Origin: Ophioderma brevispina
Taxonomy: Eukaryota; Echinodermata; Ophiuroidea; Amphilepidida; Ophiodermatidae
Assembly: GCA_023653785.1 (NCBI GenBank)
Contig: JAMKCH010005417.1
Coordinates: 124,001 to 188,000, forward strand
Direction of reading: 5' to 3'
DNA length: 64,000 nt
Below the pieces are notes generated by a model. The model did no database searches. It was not told the origin of the DNA and saw only the letters and a program-made list of their open reading frames with translations. This document shows, one piece after another, positions 24,116 to 35,757 of this stretch; the first letter of the stretch is position 1, and every line of letters begins with the position of its first letter. A program made the position numbers and the translations under genes.

Positions 24116-24659
24116 AAAATTGAAATTTCTAATCGCAATAGCTATACTCGTTGGCAATTGTAACTTAGTTGACCAATGGTATAGATAATTCTGAAGATAT
24201 CGTTCGAAAGGAAAAAGGGTTCAAAGTGAAAGAAAGTAGGCCTACTACTATCTCTACAACAGGAGAGTCATACTGATGTTTGCAATGCCCCTCTGATGCC
24301 CGGTCTATTTTTAATTTCAGAATATAGTCACTCATCCTTTAACTTACACGTGTAGTTACTAATCTCTGCACAATGTAATTTTTCTCGATAAGACCAAGGA
24401 GTGTAGACCTACGTGCAACAACAATGTAATTCAATCCTATGAATGTCTAAGTCTCATCCCATCGTATTTCCCTTTCCCATTACACACAATCTTCACTTCC
24501 ACTTAGCATTGAACTTATAGGCCAATGAACATGTCATGTAAATTAATAAACGGTTTGCTCACTGATGACACTGATACGGAGAAATTGTCTTGAGAAAACA
24601 CAGGTATGTCATCGCCGAGGTTGGCACCATCAACCAATAACTGTCTTCAGGTTGGTAAC

Positions 24660-24862
24660 GGTTAGCCTTCTTGTGGACCTTTTTCCAAACACAACTGGTT
24701 GGAAACCATCAGTGTTGGAAACCTACTTGGTTCTGATATGATGGATGGTTGTGGGTTGGGGGATGATGATGATGAGGAGGAGGGAGCAAGGCAAGGAAGA
24801 AAGATGATGATGAGGAGGAGAAGGAAGAGAGGAGGAAGGATGATGATGATGATGATGATGAA

Positions 24863-24904
<42 letters not shown>

Positions 24905-25215
24905 GATGATGATGACGACGACGACGAAGACGATGATGATGGTGATGAAGGTGAAGACAGTGATGAAGGTGGAAATTAAAGGCTATGTTGAAGATGACGA
25001 TGACCACGAGTCGACGACGACGAAGAAGACGAAGGCGAAGATTATTAGCCTTCCTGCGGGCCTTTTTCCAAACACAGCTGTGAGTACCCACTTGGTTCTG
25101 ATATGAATGACACTGGTGATAACAACGGCTACTGTCAAGATGATAATGATGATGCTGCTGCTGATGATGATGAAGGTGACGTTGAAGACGAAGAAGACGA
25201 CGATGATGAATGATG
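24660..25215. repeat. GAT/GAY microsatellite flanked by a direct duplication
   Basis: The cores (about 24745-24960 and 25125-25215) are long GATGATGATG runs with GAC and GAA interruptions, giving spurious Met- or Asp-rich frames and a His-rich frame on the other strand. The blocks CCTTTTTCCAAACACA and ACTTGGTTCTGATATGA occur just before (24670-24740) and again at 25060-25105, so flank and microsatellite were duplicated together. Confidence 0.9.
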
Positions 25216-25384
25216 ATTGAGGACGTACTGAAGATGCACAGCATGCAGTCACTATATTTGAACTCTTTCAAGTAAAGATGTCCATTTATCACGGCCTTTC
25301 ACGTGAAAAGAGCTGTACGTGTTATTCAGTTCTTGTTGTGAAAGTTAGCTGGCCAATATCACTGCACATGGAAATCTTTGAGTT

Positions 25385-25595
25385 TATCACTTGTTACGAT
25401 GTCTCATGGATGCCAAGGTCAGAAATAACTTTAAACACAAACAAATGAGTCTTGTGTACAAATGATCTGAATTTGGAACAGTACAGGTTAAGAGCCCCTA
25501 ATTTCTGTTACGACATCACATGGATGCCAAGGTCAGAAATACCCTTAAAACACAAACAAATGAGCCTTGTGCACAAATGATATAAATTTTTATAT
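25385..25595. repeat. Two-copy tandem repeat, unit about 115 bp
   Basis: ATGGATGCCAAGGTCAGAAA followed by AAACACAAACAAATGAG and TTGTGNACAAATGAT appears at about 25406 and again at about 25521, with roughly one mismatch in ten. Confidence 0.9.
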
Positions 25596-26075
25596 AGTAA
25601 CACTGTTTTAATATGATTTTAATCAACTTGATTGGTTCAATAATTTGGAATGTCCAAAACACAATTACAATTCAATAATGATACACTCAATGTTTTGATT
25701 TTACAATCTTACTTAAAAGTCCATCCAGATGTGACGACTTACGTCCAGAATCAAAAGAAGCGCCGAAGAAGCGTTGCAATTCAACGATGATATGTCCTCA
25801 CAGCGAAGACTCCAAAATAACAACATGCAACGTCATATAAGTCCACGGGAAATATAATCCATGATAATCTTCTCAGTCCTGACGATAACTTTGTCCAGTA
25901 GTTCAAGACGACGGGGTTGTCCCTTGACGACACTAATATTCTGCAGTACAATAATCCATATGAGACCACCCTGATTCTGTCCGTCGTAAATGTCCACTTT
26001 AGACCACAAACTGGAATCCTTTTGATTCCAAAATTGAAGCTTTTTTGGGCTTAAAAACTCGGCGACAGCAGACGA

Positions 26076-26400
26076 GGGCACATGTGGTCCAGTGGATATG
26101 ACGGCCGACTCATGATCTGAAGGTTTCGGGTTCGAGCCCCGCTGCGTCCAATGTGTTGTGCACTTGGGCAAGGCACTTTACCTCGCTTGCTTCGTCGACC
26201 CAAGCGATATTCGGGTAGCTGTTAGGGGGAGTATCTAAGTGCTTATAGGATTGTGCGCTTGGCCAGCTGCCGACCTAGGTGAAGCGAAATGATTGTGACG
26301 ATTTCCTGATGGCAGCGTAATAATAATAGGCAACAGCGCTGTGATCTTGATGAAACGGCGCTTTATAAAAAAAAAGCCAATGTACAAAAAAAAAAAAAAA
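26076..26400 (+). mobile_element. Well-preserved tRNA-derived SINE
   Basis: The head GTGGTCCAGTGGATATGACG and TCGGGTTCGAGCCCCG give clear A and B boxes. The body TTGGGCAAGGCACTTTACCT and the tail AACGGCGCTTTATAAAAAAA follow, then poly-A. This head-body-tail order matches SINE2-type elements I recall from sea urchins and other marine invertebrates, where the GCGCTTTATAA end is shared with a partner LINE. Confidence 0.8.
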
Positions 26401-27361
26401 TATCCAAATCATCACTGTACCAGCACCAATCTACCATCTCTGGAAATAAATTCTACTGGCCAAGTTATCCTTATATTAATTTACAACATGGGTTTTCCCA
26501 TCTAAAAACAGGCATTACAACATCATCATGCATAAACATAACCTAACATTGTCCAATTGAATCTCACATAAATGGCATCATATGCATTGCCTCATCTTAC
26601 ATTTATGACATCATGGGAAACTACCTATTTTGCAATCTTGCAAATAACTTTTACAATACCAAGCTATTTATAGTACTTAGCTCATCTCTGACTTGTAAAC
26701 ATTTAGCCTGGTCTCAATATAGCACTTGGGGGATTCCATTTTCCCCTTCCATTATATACAAAGTACTTTTTTCCCGTGAGAAATCTTTTCTCAAATAAAA
26801 TATGTTTAATCACAAAATGAAGGATACTATAACACACTGTACCTAGAAATCTTTGAGTTCGAAGGGTTTAGCTGAAAATCACATGATTAACTCTGAGTAA
26901 TAACATGTTTAGTGGATATTTTCTCTTATCATTTAGTAGACATGAATGGTGAATGCTGATTGGTTAATGTCCCAATTAATATTTTCCCGTATTACCAGAG
27001 TAATTTTTCATTACTCACTGGATATGAGCCCGTATTACGCAATGCTTATACCAAGTATAGTCCCCCTACTTTACATGTGGCCATGACATCTTGGTCTAGG
27101 ACTGTCTTGTTGGGAATTGGGGAAAATTGTATGTATCAGGACAATGATGGCTGAGTTTGTGTTACTGTGCAGTTAGTCCAACTTGTTGATTTGTACATTG
27201 TAGGCCTCACAAACAGGACTAGACTAGGGTGGCCTACTCACAGTCTGAGCTTTCTGGATTCTGTACTTAGATTGTAGTGTAGCTGTGCTAATCCAGATTT
27301 AAATAAAATTTAATCAACTTTATAGGCTTACCACTTCAAATGTCTACTAAATGATAAATTC

Positions 27362-27502
27362 GTTACCCCTGTTTGTTCTCACGCAATACGGAAAAATATC
27401 TATGGTTTGTTTCCAATATCACATTCGGCTATCGCCTCATGTGATATTGGAAACAAACCATAGATATTTTTCATATAATATTAAAAAAAAACAGGGGATA
27501 AC
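27362..27502. mobile_element. Small hairpin element with perfect 34-bp arms
   Basis: The arm at 27391-27424 (starts GAAAAATATCTATGG) is the exact reverse complement of 27439-27472 (ends CCATAGATATTTTTC), with a 14-base loop. Outside it GTTACCCCTGTTT (27362-27374) is inverted as AAACAGGGGATAAC (27489-27502, one base different). The unit is therefore a roughly 140-bp nested inverted repeat, probably a snap-back MITE, although transcription would give a pre-miRNA-like stem. Confidence 0.9.
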
Positions 27503-29518
27503 TAATAATGTTCATTGTACTCGTAACTTCACTAAGTAACTGTTGCACCAGAGCGGTGTGTTGTATTTCAGTGTAGTGTTAGTTCATTCACCGACGCCGT
27601 TACTTTGAAGGAGTTCCGAACGCCAATGATAAATGTATAATTATGATAATGACGCCGAAGAAACGGCGACGCAAATATAAACGATTTTTTTTAAAACACT
27701 TGAATGAAATTGAATGATTAGACATAATCTACATTTCTCATTTAAAATAGTTGTGGTTACGATTAAGATTCACGACTGTTGGATGAAATGTAACGACATC
27801 GCACGCGATTCTATACTGCAACCCGATCCATTATTTTTGACGACGAAGTTCACGCCCACATTATCAATTGGATAACATTTCTATGAGCGGCAAAACGTAA
27901 AATATCTTGTAAATATTTGGAACTAGCATAAAGTGTTGTAACCGTGTCAATAGTGCATGCAATATCGATTGTAGAGGATCTACACCATTTTGTAACATAT
28001 TTCTATGTTTAAAATCCGGCCAAACATGTTTAGATAGATATTTGATAGTGTCTAAGCATTAAACTGTTTTAGAGATTCACTATTGTTGTTTGTTGCTGAA
28101 AAAGCGAATTTTTCAAAATATTCCTCCATACCTTATCTTTTAATTGATACAGAATCAGGATTGACACGTGAGGTTCTCTGCTATATAGCCTGCTTAGAAG
28201 TAATGTATATTTATTGAATCTAATAACAGTTTGAAATGTTGTAAAACAAGAAATTTACGTAAAATCCGTTAAAACGCAGAATTTGCCTTTTCAGATACGA
28301 AAACAGTTGATATAAGCAATTATGTGACATGACCATCATTACATAAATGACATTTCATTCAGAAATCAAAATAGTATAGGTTTTCACGAAACCACTTGGC
28401 TCCCCATAATTATAACTTCTACGAACCACGACTAAAGTCACGCGCCCAGTCCGTCTGAACGGTGAGCCAAAATTTATTATCAACATGCAAGCAGGACAAT
28501 TACTGTTTCAACTTATGAATTATGTCAACGCAGTTCTTGGTAAATCTAAGTTCGTGTATTCACACCGAACAGAACTCCAAACAAACGGACATATGACTCC
28601 ATAAATTATACGTCAGAGTTAATTTGATATTTCCGTTCTTGTATCTTAATTATTGTACGCTATTTTGTATTCTTTTAAAAGTATTTTTAAGTTATTTTTA
28701 TCTTATTTTGAATACTCTGTATGGCGGAAAATTTTCACACACATTCCAAAGACGACATTACTTTTTCCCGGGACTTTTTCGCCGGCTTTTAGGTCTAAGT
28801 CGGACGAATAGTAGGGCCTACATCAAAAATCATATGTAGCCAGGCTGAAACGTCACAGTTACCATTAGTTTTTAGATGGTATTTGTTCTCAATTAGGCCT
28901 GTATATAATTCCAGGCTAATTTTGTTAAAATTGTTAAAGGAATGACACAATAAAATACATATAAACTGGTCAGTTTGCTTCCTAATATTTAAAACAATTC
29001 TGAAGTGTAGGTTTTGTAAAATTTCTAAGCAATTTCAGTGCTAGTTGGTAGACGATGACTCCACGTGCTGCACAGATTTGAATAGGCACGAGAAAAGAGC
29101 GAAATTTCATTCATATGGAGAGCCTATAGTGAACACACTAAATGATTTAAAGGTACATTTCGTGATTCTATATAGCACTTCATTTTTGTTTATGGCTCCT
29201 AGATATCCTCGAAAAATCGTTATTTCCAAAATTTCAGTTGATTCTGATGATGCGTTTTATGATGTTATGAGCAAATGTGTATCACGGTGCCCCATATAGG
29301 CTACTGTGTTGTAAGTGTTGTAATTAAAAAAAAAATATGAATTTCTTTAAGAGTAGATCGAATTTCAAGTAAGATTGGGCACACATACCATATTTAGGCT
29401 AACGGTTCAGATGATAGAATCTCAACTTTTTAGGCAAGTCGGGGGGACGAGGCTGTTGATCACGAAATGGCCCTTTTAAAGTGGGATGGCCCGAATTAAG
29501 TATATATAATTTTCATCA
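27503..29518. other. No supported gene
   Basis: AT-rich. The last 180 bp (29340-29518) carry a diverged partial copy of the unit duplicated just downstream, including the GGGGACGAGGCT-like block. Confidence 0.45.
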
Positions 29519-29928
29519 TGATAGAATGGCCTTCACCCCAAAGCCCTATTTGTAAAATTGCACGCCAATATTTCAACCCGTTTTGATGCGAGAGCTAAAA
29601 ACGTGACTTTGTAATCCCCATAGAGTAGGCCTGTGTAAAATTAATATTGGTCGACTAAATTGGGGCACATTTTCGTTCATAACATCCAAACCAAACATCA
29701 TTTAGCTCTAAGATTTCAGGGTAAATGAGAAAAAAATGAGTTCTTCAGGTACCCAAATTTTGAACACTTCCGGTAAAATCTGGAGCTCTGGGGATGAGGC
29801 TATTAACGATTATGGCCCTATTTTCTCTTCAAGAGTGAAATTGGTCAATATTCAGTGTTAAATGAGTGAATTATAAAGAGCAATTTCACTAATTTCAACC
29901 CATGCCCAATCTTACTCCTTTTAGGTCC

Positions 29929-30178
29929 GTATGCACAAAAAGTTAGACCAGGTTTAAAGTTAGACCTGGTCTAAGTCAAAATCAATTTAACTAATTGATA
30001 GTTATTCACACTTTCTTCGTAAAGTAACTAGCACATTTGAAAGATTTAAATGCAAATTTCAAAACAAATACAAAAACCTCACGTCATTGTAAAGGAAAAT
30101 GTCTTTTCTGGTAGAACACAATTTACACTTAGACCAGGTCTAACTTTAGACCTCCTTGTCTAACTCTTTTGTGTATAG
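29929..30178. mobile_element. MITE with TATGCACAAAA-type ends
   Basis: The left terminus GCACAAAAAGTTAGACCAGG and right terminus GTCTAACTCTTTTGTGTATA are imperfect inverses. Inside, CCAGGTTTAAAGTTAGACC and GGTCTAACTTTAGACC continue the symmetry. Unit 2 of the surrounding duplication supplies the uninterrupted site. It shares the TCTAACTTTAGACC core with the elements at 44509 and 56443 but has different ends. Confidence 0.8.
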
Positions 30179-30699
30179 TTCATGCAATTTCACCTGTATT
30201 ATATTATAGAAAAACAGCAGATTCCAATGAAATAATTGCTCAATTTGAAGTTTTCACGAGTTTTTGTTTTGTATTTGTGTGAAAGAGTTTAAGTCTACTT
30301 AAAAGAAAGTGTAAAGTGTGCTAAAGTAACTCAGCCTGATAGAATGGCCTTCACCCCAAACCCCTATATTTGTAAAGTTGCACGCCAATATTTCAACCCG
30401 TTTTGATGCGAGAGCTAAAAACGTTATTTTGTAATCCCCATAGAGTATTGTAAAATGTTAACATTGGTCGACCAAAATGGGGCACATTTTCGTTCATAAC
30501 ATCCAAACCAAACATAAGATTACAGGGTAAATGAGAAAAAAGTTCTTCAGATACCCAAATTTTGACCACTTCCGGTAAAATCTGGGGTTCTGGGGATGAG
30601 GCTATTAGCGATCATGACCCTATATTCTCTTCAAGAGTAAAATTGGGGTAATATTCAGTGTTATATGAGTGAATAATAAGCAAATTTCAACCATTTCCA

Positions 30700-31043
30700 C
30701 ACTGTAAATTTTTCAGAACGCCTAAAATTCATATTGCGTTTTCTGTGATAAATACTTCCAGTTCCTTAAAATATGTTCTGAAGGGTGAACACTTCAGACG
30801 CCTAAAAAAACGCCAATGTTCTAAGGTGTCCGATGTGTTCTCAGCGACTCCGACGAAAAATCTAACTTTTTTTAAATTTTTACTCTGAGGCAAAAAAAAT
30901 GGAATATATATTTCGATTAGTTTTCTTAATATTTCTCACATATTCTAAGGAACTGGAAGTATTTATCACAGAAAACGTAATATGAACACGTGTCAGGTGT
31001 TCATAAAGTGTTACATTTTAGGCGTTCTGAAAAATTTACAGTG
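30700..31043. mobile_element. Long-TIR MITE, CACTGTAAATTTTT ends
   Basis: The outer 28 bp (CACTGTAAATTTTTCAGAAC and on to GCCTAAAA) are perfectly inverted at the right end. After a deletion in the left arm the symmetry continues for about 45 bp more (TTTTCTGTGATAAATACTTC, CAGTTCCTTA). Unit 1 of the duplication gives the empty site. A truncated relative lies at 10013-10298. Confidence 0.9.
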
Positions 31044-31251
31044 CACCCATGTCCACTCTTACTACTCTTGGAGTTCACGTGCAATTTCACCTAGAGACCT
31101 ATTATATTCTAGAAAAACAGCATTGTAGCTCTAATTCCAGTGAAACAGTTGCTTAATTTGAAGTTTCACGCGTTTTTGTTTTGTATTTGTGTGAAAGAGT
31201 TTAAGTCTTCTAAAAAGAAAGTGTATAAAGTGTGCTAACGTAACTCAGCCT

Positions 31252-33254
31252 GTCCTATGCATGTACAACCATGGTACAACAGTCATTCGCGCCTTTTTCT
31301 ACCTCCCGTCTTTCTTTTCTCCCCTATTTGATAAACACATTGAACTTGCATCAGACACATACTGACAAGTTCAATTGCGTGTAAATAATGTGATCACAAA
31401 GTCATATTCCCATGGCATCCATGGTTAAGCTGTGATGTGGCGCCCGACAAATTGAAAGAGACTAGAGTGTGGGTAACAGAGTTAAATAACCACATACAAA
31501 CAACCACTTCGTATTTATTACGCCAATAAGGAACAATATTTCATATCGGAGGCATTTTGTCAAAATAAATCGTTTATTTTTAATGACCATCAAAATGATT
31601 GTTTAACACCTTTTGCTTTTAAAACAGAAACAGATGTTTTGGCCATGGCAGGTAGAAACAATGAGGAAATTTACTCAAAAAGAATCCAAATTGAGGAAGG
31701 GCGTAAAACTTTGATTCTGTAGTTTCGTGCTGGTAAGGTGCAAGGGCGTGTCGATGTGTTGCACGCAAACGTGCAGGGTTCACGCATGAGTGCAGTTTGC
31801 CAAGATTTCCTAAATTTTCTCAAAAAATTGTTTTCCAAATGTAATGAATACTCAGATATACAAATTTTCAGTAAGTTACATATATAAGCAGTCTGATAAA
31901 TGTTGAGCTACAATCCAATATAATAAATTCTATTTCCGGTTTGAATCATAAATCCACAAGACTCAAGTGATATAACTTCCGGCTCATTTGACAAAATTCC
32001 TACAGTTGGAGCCATATAGTATATTTTCAGAAGTCGGACACTGCATAAATTGTGTGAAAATTGGAACGAAGTCCTTATTTTACAAGATACAATAGATATT
32101 CTCTTTTTTTAACTGCATGCAGAAAACAAAGTTACGTGAACGGATGGGGTGGGGTCCTCACCAAAAAAACTTTCCCATAGGAATTTTCCATGAAATTTGG
32201 AATAATGACTATTACCAAATCGTTTTAATCAAAAGTTACGGAACTGAAAGTTTAATTTAAAAAAAGTGGCCAAATATATTATTTCGTTAAAACGTGATGC
32301 GCGAAAAACGAAATCCTGCGTGTTCAGTAATGGCAGTTATTTGCAGATGAGTCGGATGGCGTTCAGAGATTGAACATTTTTCTCCAACTTCAGACTTGCG
32401 CACGTTTGTACGCATGCATATGACGGTTACTGCCATTCCGTCATTGTTTTTTTTTATTTGGAATGGCAATTCAAATGTCCACACAAGAAATTGATGAAAT
32501 TTACAAAAAAAAAATTATCAACGTAACTATAATAACCTTTAGGTGAGAAATAAGCCATGACGGTGGGGTTGACCGGGAATATAAGCAGAGTAACTGAAAG
32601 TACATTCAAACAAACATCAAGGATACATTGTATACATGCACAGTTTAATACATTTTGAATGATACTTGCTTTACAAAATATATAAAAAATTTGAAATATT
32701 TACAATTACTACATTTGCCTATAGGCCCTACACTATACAGATTGAGTAAAAATAATCGCGCTGAATTAAATGAAGCGCGAGCAAAGTATTACGGAGGTTT
32801 TAATAGCTCGTAATGTATACAATTTCAAACATAAAATAATATTTTTCTCACGTCAACTTTCATACTTCCTTGGTGGTTCTATTTTTGATTCATACAATGT
32901 CTTAAGTACGAAAACAATTGTATTCACGATTTCAATGACAAGAACCTTATCTACTGTATTATTCCTGATTAATAACAAAATGTCGCTGACATTGTAACTA
33001 CAAAAGACACCAACTCCCGGTGGAGGGGGTTCTCAATTTGGGTTTGGGTAGGGACAGAGATGTGCGGTCGGGTGTTTGAACCACTACCCTGAAAATATAC
33101 CAAAAATGACAGATTTAGCTAGCACCCATCCTTATACTTGCTTTGGTGGAGGTTTTGGGGCGAAGCCGGGGCGAAGCCCCAGAAGCTGAGAGAAAACTAA
33201 CTGTAGTGTTAAAATGTATTTTGAGCCATTCTGTTACTTACTTATATTCTTTAC
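31252..33254. other. No supported gene
   Basis: AT-rich. No exon with paired splice sites and no element with recognisable ends was found. A GGGGCGAAGCCCC-type block at 33158-33182 resembles the GC-rich block of the repeat family at 56870-59200. Confidence 0.4.
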
Positions 33255-33262
33255 ATTTTCAG

Positions 33263-33547
33263 CAGCGGCGGATTTAAGGAAAAGGGCCCTGTCAGCAGAT
33301 TAAGGTGGGGCCCCAGGTAGGGCTAGGGGAGTGTCTGAGGGAATATACCCCCCTCAGAAGTGAAGAAATTCTGAAAAATTGGTCTTAAATTGGTCTGATT
33401 TGATGCATAGTATTGATCCTGATGTGATTTTCCCCCTTTCCTTTCCATTTTTTTAAATATTTTTTTGAGGTGGGGGCCCTGAGAACAATATTTTAGGGGG
33501 GCCCTGTCAGCAGCTGCTGACACTGCTGACTCTTAAATCCGCCACTG
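33263..33547. mobile_element. hAT-type MITE with an 8-bp target duplication
   Basis: The ends CAGCGGCGGATTTAAG and CTTAAATCCGCCACTG are inverted repeats. ATTTTCAG stands immediately outside on both sides (33255-33262 and 33548-33555), an exact 8-bp target-site duplication as made by hAT transposases. The interior is rich in GGGGCCC and contains CAGCAGCTGCTG. Confidence 0.95.
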
Positions 33548-33673
33548 ATTTTCAGAGATAGTTCTGTTTGCTAAAATACACATCTATTATATTAAATTAT
33601 TATGGTACGTTTACCTCAAATGTGGCAAGCCCTATCAGCACCCTGGGTTTCCTCTAGGTCCCAACCCAGGGTA

Positions 33674-35757
33674 TTTTACCAAGGGTCATGAACTCATGAT
33701 CCAACTCATAGCAAACAGACTACAGGTCGTTTGATATACTCAAAGTAGGAATGAGCAACTTATGTTTGAGCATTATCCAATTGGGCAAATTTAGTTTTTC
33801 CTAAATTTCAATAAAACATCTTATTGTCAACAGGGCTACTATGGCCTATTAAACAAATTCTATGCGAAAAATATTGAATAGAATTCTTGTTTTCTGCTTC
33901 TTTGGTGCACCAAAAAGTAGTATTTTCAAAATACCTATAGAAGAGTTTACATTTAATTGTTATAAAATATCCCTTTTATAGGGCTCACTGCATTTTCTGT
34001 AGAGATCATTTTCAATAATTTATCAGGAATAAAATATAATTTTTTTTTTTTTTTTTTTTCTTGGTGTAATTCAGAAAATATCTGGGGAAAGTTATTTTTT
34101 CTGCCAGGATATATCCGAGGAAAGCTAAGTAAAAAGGGAAATGCGTTTTGAGCCGGGGCGTATACAACAATTCTCAGGACGGCGACACGACTAGTCGATA
34201 AATGGCTGCTGAGCTGCCATTGCGCTACATGCAAAGCGGCGGTGGGGAGGGGTGTCCCTTGCAATCTTCACTTTCCAAACGCACATTTTCATGCGAATTT
34301 GATAGAAATAATTTGAAAGTTGTAAGTGATTCACTATAGCAAAATATAGGTATGATAAATGGGCTTATAAAAAGTAAAACATACTTGATGGGTTAAAGTG
34401 TCACAGAGAATTCATATATAGTAAGTGGCGCGGGAGGGGGTGCTGCTCTTTCTCGCACGAAGCGCGGAACCCATACCAAGTTTGCTTTCCGAAACACATT
34501 TTCTCATGCAAATTTTATAAAAAAAAACAATTTTACCAAGGGTCATGAACTCATGATCCAACTCATAGCAAACAGACTACAGGTCGTTTGATATACTCAA
34601 AGTAGGAATGAGCAACTTATTTTGTTTGAGCATTATCCAATTGGGCAAATTTAGTTTTTCCTAAATTTCAATAAAACATCTTATTGTCAACAGGGCTACT
34701 ATGGCCTATTAAACAAATTCTATGCGAAAAATATTGAATAGAATTCTTGTTTTCTGCTTCTTTGGTGCACCAGAAAGTAGTATTTTCAAAATACCTATAG
34801 AAGAGTTTACATTTAATTGTTATAAAATATCCCTTTTATAGGGCTCACTGCATTTTCTGTAGAGATCATTTTCAATAATTTATCAGGAATAAAATATAAT
34901 TTTTTTTTTTTTTTTTTTTCTTGGTGTAATTCAGAAAATATCTGGGGAAAGTTATTTTTTCTGCCAGGATATATCCGAGGAAAGCTAAGTAAAAAGGGAA
35001 ATGCGTTTTGAGCCGGGGCGTATACAACAATTCTCAGGACGGCGACACGACTAGTCGATAAATGGCTGCTGAGCTGCCATTGCGCTACATGCAAAGCGGC
35101 GGTGGGGAGGGGTGTCCCTTGCAATCTTCACTTTCCAAACGCACATTTTCATGCGAATTTGATAGAAATAATTTGAAAGTTGTAAGTGATTCACTATAGC
35201 AAAATATAGGTATGATAAATGGGCTTATAAAAAGTAAAACATACTTGATGGGTTAAAGTGTCACAGAGAATTCATATATAGTAAGTGGCGCGGGAGGGGG
35301 TGCTGCTCTTTCTCGCACGAAGCGCGGAACCCATACCAAGTTTGCTTTCCGAAACACATTTTCTCATGCAAATTTTATAAAAAAAAACAATTTTACCAAG
35401 GGTCATGAACTCATGATCCAACTCATAGCAAACAGACTACAGGTCGTTTGATATACTCAAAGTAGGAATGAGCAACTTATTTTGTTTGAGCATTATCCAA
35501 TTGGGCAAATTTAGTTTTTCCTAAATTTCAATAAAACATCTTATTGTCAACAGGGCTACTATGGCCTATTAAACAAATTCTATGCGAAAAATATTGAATA
35601 GAATTCTTGTTTTCTGCTTCTTTGGTGCACCAAAAAGTAGTATTTTCAAAATACCTATAGAAGAGTTTACATTTAATTGTTATAAAATATCCCTTTTATA
35701 GGGCTCACTGCATTTTCTGTAGAGATCATTTTCAATAATTTATCAGGAATAAAATAT
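33674..35757. repeat. Near-identical tandem duplication, 860-bp unit, 2.4 copies
   Basis: TTTTACCAAGGGTCATGAAC starts units at 33674, 34531 and 35391. Unit 1 is 3 bp shorter at a TTTGTTTGAG site. Otherwise I see almost no differences (for example one A/G at the CACCAAAAAGTAG site). The third copy stops near 35757 at AATAAAATATAA. Each full unit carries the same 103-codon minus-strand frame, which is just the duplicated DNA. The right part of the unit (GCGCGGGAGGGGGT, GCACGAAGCGCGGAACCC, ACACATTTTC, GATGGGTTAA) belongs to the family arrayed at 56870-59200. Confidence 0.95.

Larger units (their letters stand above)
29519..31251. repeat. Tandem duplication (two units), each with its own MITE
   Basis: Unit 1 (about 29519-30337) and unit 2 (about 30338-31251) share GATAGAATGGCCTTCACCCC, GCACGCCAATATTTCAACCC, GGGGCACATTTTCGTTCATA, ACTTCCGGTAAAATCTGG, CTCTTCAAGAGT, TGCAATTTCACCT and AGTGTGCTAA in the same order. 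With the inserted elements removed, the units are about 570 bp. Unit 1 holds the MITE at 29929-30178, unit 2 that at 30700-31043. Confidence 0.9.

Noticed and set aside
24699..25292. Asp/Met-rich and His-rich open frames of 135 and 189 codons
   Set aside because: They are translations of a GAT/GAY microsatellite; codon use is set entirely by the repeat.
33953..35124. Two identical 103-codon minus-strand frames
   Set aside because: They are identical because the DNA is a recent tandem duplication; they include a poly-Lys run from a T tract and show no domain.
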